Source of the DNA: CAG-791 sp963596015
GTDB taxonomy: Bacteria > Bacillota > Clostridia > Lachnospirales > Lachnospiraceae
Assembly: GCA_963596015.1 (NCBI GenBank)
Contig: CAVBJS010000087.1
Location: 1-7,500 of the forward strand
Direction: 5' to 3'
Length of the DNA: 7,500 nt
Below the pieces are notes generated by a model. The model had not been told where the DNA came from and ran no database searches. It saw only the letters and a list, made by a program, of their open reading frames with translations. Below are positions 5,025 to 7,500 of this stretch, piece after piece; the first letter of the stretch is position 1, and every line of letters begins with the position of its first letter. The translations under genes were made by a program, and so were the position numbers.

Positions 5025-5654
5025 ATGGCAAAAACAGTCGTTATGGATCATCCGTTGATTCAGCACAAGATCGGCCTCATCCGCCGCAAGAGCACAGGCA
5101 CCAAGGATTTCCGTCAGACCATCAGCGAGATCGCGATGCTGATCTGCTATGAGGCTACCAGAGATCTGGAGCTGACCGATACAGAGATCGATACTCCTAT
5201 CTGCCACACCACCGTCAAGGAGCTGAAGGGCAAGAAGATGGCCATCGTTCCCATTCTTCGTGCAGGTCTGGGTATGGTAGACGGCATGCTGGCTATGATT
5301 CCGGCAGCCAAGATCGGCCATATCGGTCTTTATCGTGATCCCGAGACTTTAGAGCCTGTAGAGTACTATTGCAAGCTGCCGGCAGACTGTGCAGAGAGAG
5401 AGGTCTTTGTAGTAGATCCCATGCTGGCAACCGGCGGATCTTCCGTGGCAGCGATCCAGATGCTGAAGGACAAGGGCTGCAAGCACATCCGTCTGCTGTG
5501 CATCATCGCCGCACCGGAAGGTGTAAAGAAGATGCAGGAGGAGCATCCGGATGTGGATATGTACATCGGTTCTCTGGATGAGCGTCTGAATGACCACGGC
5601 TACATCGTACCCGGACTGGGCGATGCAGGCGACCGTATCTTCGGCACGAAGTAA
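5025..5654 (+). CDS. upp: uracil phosphoribosyltransferase
   Basis: Cytoplasmic pyrimidine salvage enzyme: uracil + PRPP gives UMP + pyrophosphate. The 209 residues are the normal length for bacterial Upp. The 5-phosphoribosyl-binding signature is VVDPMLATGGSS (residues 129-140), with the acidic D131. The C-terminal uracil-binding segment GYIVPGLGDAGDR (192-204) is intact, as is PILRAGLGM (76-84). The start at 5025 is set by AGGAGGG and gives the usual MAKTVVMDHPLIQHK beginning. The gene follows rpiB, whose product feeds PRPP formation, and precedes a dCMP deaminase, so a small nucleotide supply group is formed. In many Firmicutes upp lies just before the ATP synthase operon; that operon may follow beyond the right edge. 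Confidence 0.97.
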   Translation: MAKTVVMDHPLIQHKIGLIRRKSTGTKDFRQTISEIAMLICYEATRDLELTDTEIDTPICHTTVKELKGKKMAIVPILRAGLGMVDGMLAMIPAAKIGHIGLYRDPETLEPVEYYCKLPADCAEREVFVVDPMLATGGSSVAAIQMLKDKGCKHIRLLCIIAAPEGVKKMQEEHPDVDMYIGSLDERLNDHGYIVPGLGDAGDRIFGTK

Positions 5655-5663
5655 TCACCAAAC

Positions 5664-5669
5664 AGGAGG
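5664..5669 (+). promoter_or_regulatory. ribosome binding site of the dCMP deaminase gene
   Basis: A perfect AGGAGG in the 25-nt gap after upp lies 10 nt before the ATG at 5680. There is no room for a separate promoter in the gap, so cotranscription with upp is likely. Confidence 0.75.
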
Positions 5670-5679
5670 AGAGTAGACT

Positions 5680-6177
5680 ATGGCAGTAAAGATGCAGGGA
5701 AAACGAAGCGATTCCATTACCTGGGATGAGTATTTTATGGGGGTTGCCATGCTGTCCGGTCTGCGCTCTAAGGATCCGAGCACACAGGTGGGCGCCTGCA
5801 TCGTCAGCAGCACCCACAAGATCCTGTCCATGGGCTACAACGGATTTCCCAGAGGCTGTTCCGACGATGAATTTCCCTGGGCAAGAGAAGGGGACATGCT
5901 GGAGACCAAATACGCTTATGTGACCCACAGTGAGCTCAACGCCATCCTGAATTACCGGGGCGGCAGTCTGGAGGGCTCCACGATTTATGTCTCCCTCTTT
6001 CCATGCAATGAATGTGCCAAAGCCATCATTCAAAGCGGCATCACCACGGTAGTCTACGACAGCGACAAATATGCCGGCACCGAGGGAAACGTGGCCAGCA
6101 AGCGCATGCTGGACGCAGCAGGGGTTCGCTACTATCAATACCAGCGTACAGGCAGAAAGGTAGAACTGACACTGTAA
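5680..6177 (+). CDS. comEB: dCMP deaminase (deoxycytidylate deaminase)
   Basis: Zinc enzyme converting dCMP to dUMP, the substrate of thymidylate synthase. It belongs to the cytidine/deoxycytidylate deaminase superfamily. Zinc and catalytic residues are visible as HSELNAI (residues 83-89, with H83 as ligand and E85 as proton donor) and PCNEC (108-112, with C109 and C112 as ligands). GYNGFPRGC (52-60) is the dCMP-deaminase-type substrate loop. The length of 165 residues fits single-domain members such as human DCTD and B. subtilis ComEB. The motif has Ser where most members have Ala (HAE). The final ...VELTL and stop leave only 3 nt before the next long frame. The comEB symbol is by similarity to the Bacillus gene; no competence function should be inferred from it. 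Confidence 0.93.
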   Translation: MAVKMQGKRSDSITWDEYFMGVAMLSGLRSKDPSTQVGACIVSSTHKILSMGYNGFPRGCSDDEFPWAREGDMLETKYAYVTHSELNAILNYRGGSLEGSTIYVSLFPCNECAKAIIQSGITTVVYDSDKYAGTEGNVASKRMLDAAGVRYYQYQRTGRKVELTL

Positions 6178-6180
6178 TCC

Positions 6181-7494
6181 ATGAAAAAGTTTTCTGAGCG
6201 AATTTTTGGAAAAATAAGGACTGCAAAGACATTGTCAGTGCATCCGCTGCTGTCTAATAGGACGGTGGGAAGGTTGCTGCCTGTGCCGACGCCTGTAATG
6301 ACGCGCTGTGTGGGGAAAAGGGCTATGCGAAGACTGACGGTATGTATTCTCAGCGCCGTTCTTTTCATGACCTGCGTGCTGACGGTGCAGCCTTTACCTG
6401 TCCATGCCTCTAAATCCAGCGAAACCCAGGAAAAGATCAATAAGGCCAAAGAAGAGAAGAAAAATACAGAGGATGCCATCGAGCAGAACCAGGATCAGAT
6501 CGACAGTCTGACGGATACCCGAAGTTCTCTGCAGGGGGAGCTTTCCAGTCTCAACAATGAGCTTTCCCAGATCAGCAGCAATCTTTCCAAGATCGAGGGA
6601 CAGATCGACGATAAGAACGCGGAGATCGAACAGACCCAGCAGGAGTTAGAGCAGGCCCAGGCCACCGCCGATGAGCAGTACGATTCCATGAAGAAAAGGC
6701 TGCGGTTCATGTATGAGCAGAGCAAGAGCCTTTATCTGGATATTTTCTTCGAGTCCAAAAGCTATGCGGACATGCTGAACCGCACCGGCTATATCGAGCA
6801 GCTGGCGGCCTATGACCGCAAGAAGCTGGAGGAATACCAGGCAGCCAAGGAAGCCGTAGAAGAAAAGAAGCAGCAGTTGGAGCAGGAAAAGAGTGAGTTG
6901 GATGCGCTGCGCTCCTCGGCAGAGGCGGAACAGAGCCGGGTATCCGGTCTGGTCTCCCAGACTGCCGGCAGTATCTCTGCCTACAGCGGGCAGATCGCCA
7001 GTGCGGAGGCCACAGCCGACCAGCTCCAGAGTCAGCTGGATGCCAAGAACAGCGAGATCTCAGCCCTGGAGAAGCAGCTGGCAGAGGAACGTCGTTTGGA
7101 AGCTCTCTCCAATGCATCGGTATGGAGAGACATCTCTCAGGTGACCTTTGCAGAGGGTGACAGATATCTTCTGGCAAACCTGATCTACTGCGAGGCCGGC
7201 GGCGAGTCCTATCAGGGACAGGTGGCCGTAGGCGCCGTGGTCATGAACCGGGTGCTCAGCGGTGCTTTTCCCAATACCGTTGTGGGGGTTATTTATCAGA
7301 ACAATCAGTTTGAACCGGTATCTACGGGACGTCTGGCTCTGGCACTGTCCAGAGATGACGCCACCGCATCCTGCTACCAGGCCGCAGACGCCGCCATGGC
7401 AGGACAGTCGCCGGTAGGAAACTGCATCTTTTTCCGTACACCCATTCCCCAGGTAACGCCCAAGTATACCATCGGGGGACATATTTTCTATTAA
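6181..7494 (+). CDS. secreted coiled-coil cell wall hydrolase, SleB/CwlJ-type catalytic domain
   Basis: Exported peptidoglycan hydrolase. A signal peptide is clear at residues 49-76 (MRR, then a hydrophobic run, then ...PVHA as the cleavage site). A long coiled coil (about 77-305), rich in Glu, Gln, Lys and Ser, follows. It includes a break around FMYEQSKSLYLDIFF and SYADMLNRTGYI (about 178-202), typical of PcsB/CwlO-like regulatory coiled coils that work with FtsEX. The C-terminus (about 326-437) is a SleB/CwlJ (Hydrolase_2) domain with YCEAGGE (336-342), E338 being the probable catalytic Glu, and the conserved ending GGHIFY. The start is uncertain: ATG 6181 has no good ribosome binding site and adds a basic 48-residue extension; ATG 6298 or ATG 6325 puts the signal peptide near the N-terminus, and 6325 gives 389 residues. 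Lytic transglycosylase activity is inferred from SleB. Confidence 0.88.
   Translation: MKKFSERIFGKIRTAKTLSVHPLLSNRTVGRLLPVPTPVMTRCVGKRAMRRLTVCILSAVLFMTCVLTVQPLPVHASKSSETQEKINKAKEEKKNTEDAIEQNQDQIDSLTDTRSSLQGELSSLNNELSQISSNLSKIEGQIDDKNAEIEQTQQELEQAQATADEQYDSMKKRLRFMYEQSKSLYLDIFFESKSYADMLNRTGYIEQLAAYDRKKLEEYQAAKEAVEEKKQQLEQEKSELDALRSSAEAEQSRVSGLVSQTAGSISAYSGQIASAEATADQLQSQLDAKNSEISALEKQLAEERRLEALSNASVWRDISQVTFAEGDRYLLANLIYCEAGGESYQGQVAVGAVVMNRVLSGAFPNTVVGVIYQNNQFEPVSTGRLALALSRDDATASCYQAADAAMAGQSPVGNCIFFRTPIPQVTPKYTIGGHIFY
6232..6258 (+). promoter_or_regulatory. weak promoter candidate inside the 5' part of the hydrolase frame
   Basis: TTGTCA (6232-6237) and TCTAAT (6253-6258) each match the consensus at 5 of 6 positions, but the spacer is only 15 nt. 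A start near 6265 would yield an mRNA able to use ATG 6298 or 6325 but not 6181. Confidence 0.2.
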
Positions 7495-7500
7495 TTAAAA

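Noticed and set aside
4874..5152. Frame starting TTG between rpiB and upp
   Set aside because: It overlaps the start of upp in another frame, has no ribosome binding site, and its middle simply translates the ACCAT repeats.

Overview
The window reads as a chromosomal, housekeeping stretch of a Gram-positive anaerobe of the Clostridia, most likely Lachnospiraceae. This is inferred from three things: strong AGGAGG-type ribosome binding sites, the style of the secreted cell-wall enzymes, and the gene order. No rRNA, tRNA, insertion sequence, phage gene or CRISPR array is visible.

Layout. Positions 1 to about 1200 hold no convincing protein gene. This long spacer contains a minus-strand intrinsic terminator (64-101), a cluster of short GGAT...ATCC palindromes (247-301), several hairpins, an A-rich zone of short tandem repeats (about 530-780), a GC-rich foldable island (about 841-934), and a good extended -10 promoter (981-1009). 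The promoter probably drives the first gene through a leader of about 190 nt that contains a long imperfect stem. From 1205 to the right edge six genes lie head to tail on the plus strand: a membrane-anchored SH3/GH18 glycosidase (1205-3238), Sua5/YwlC threonylcarbamoyl-AMP synthase (3364-4443, TTG start), ribose-5-phosphate isomerase B (4445-4873), uracil phosphoribosyltransferase upp (5025-5654), dCMP deaminase (5680-6177), and a coiled-coil plus SleB/CwlJ-type cell wall hydrolase (6181-7494).

How they fit together. ywlC, rpiB and upp occur in the same order as in the Bacillus subtilis ywlC-ywlD-ywlE-rpiB-ywlG-glyA-upp-atp region, with several genes missing here. They cover the tRNA t6A modification precursor, pentose phosphate interconversion (source of PRPP), uracil salvage with PRPP, and dUMP supply for dTMP. 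Two exported or surface peptidoglycan enzymes flank this metabolic core. Tight spacing (1 nt between ywlC and rpiB; 25 nt between upp and the deaminase; 3 nt between the deaminase and the long form of the hydrolase) suggests cotranscription of at least parts. No plus-strand intrinsic terminator was found between the genes.

I see no clearly new multi-gene system. The most interesting unexplained material is non-coding: the left-hand spacer, the structured leader of the GH18 gene, and the hairpin in front of the TTG start of ywlC.
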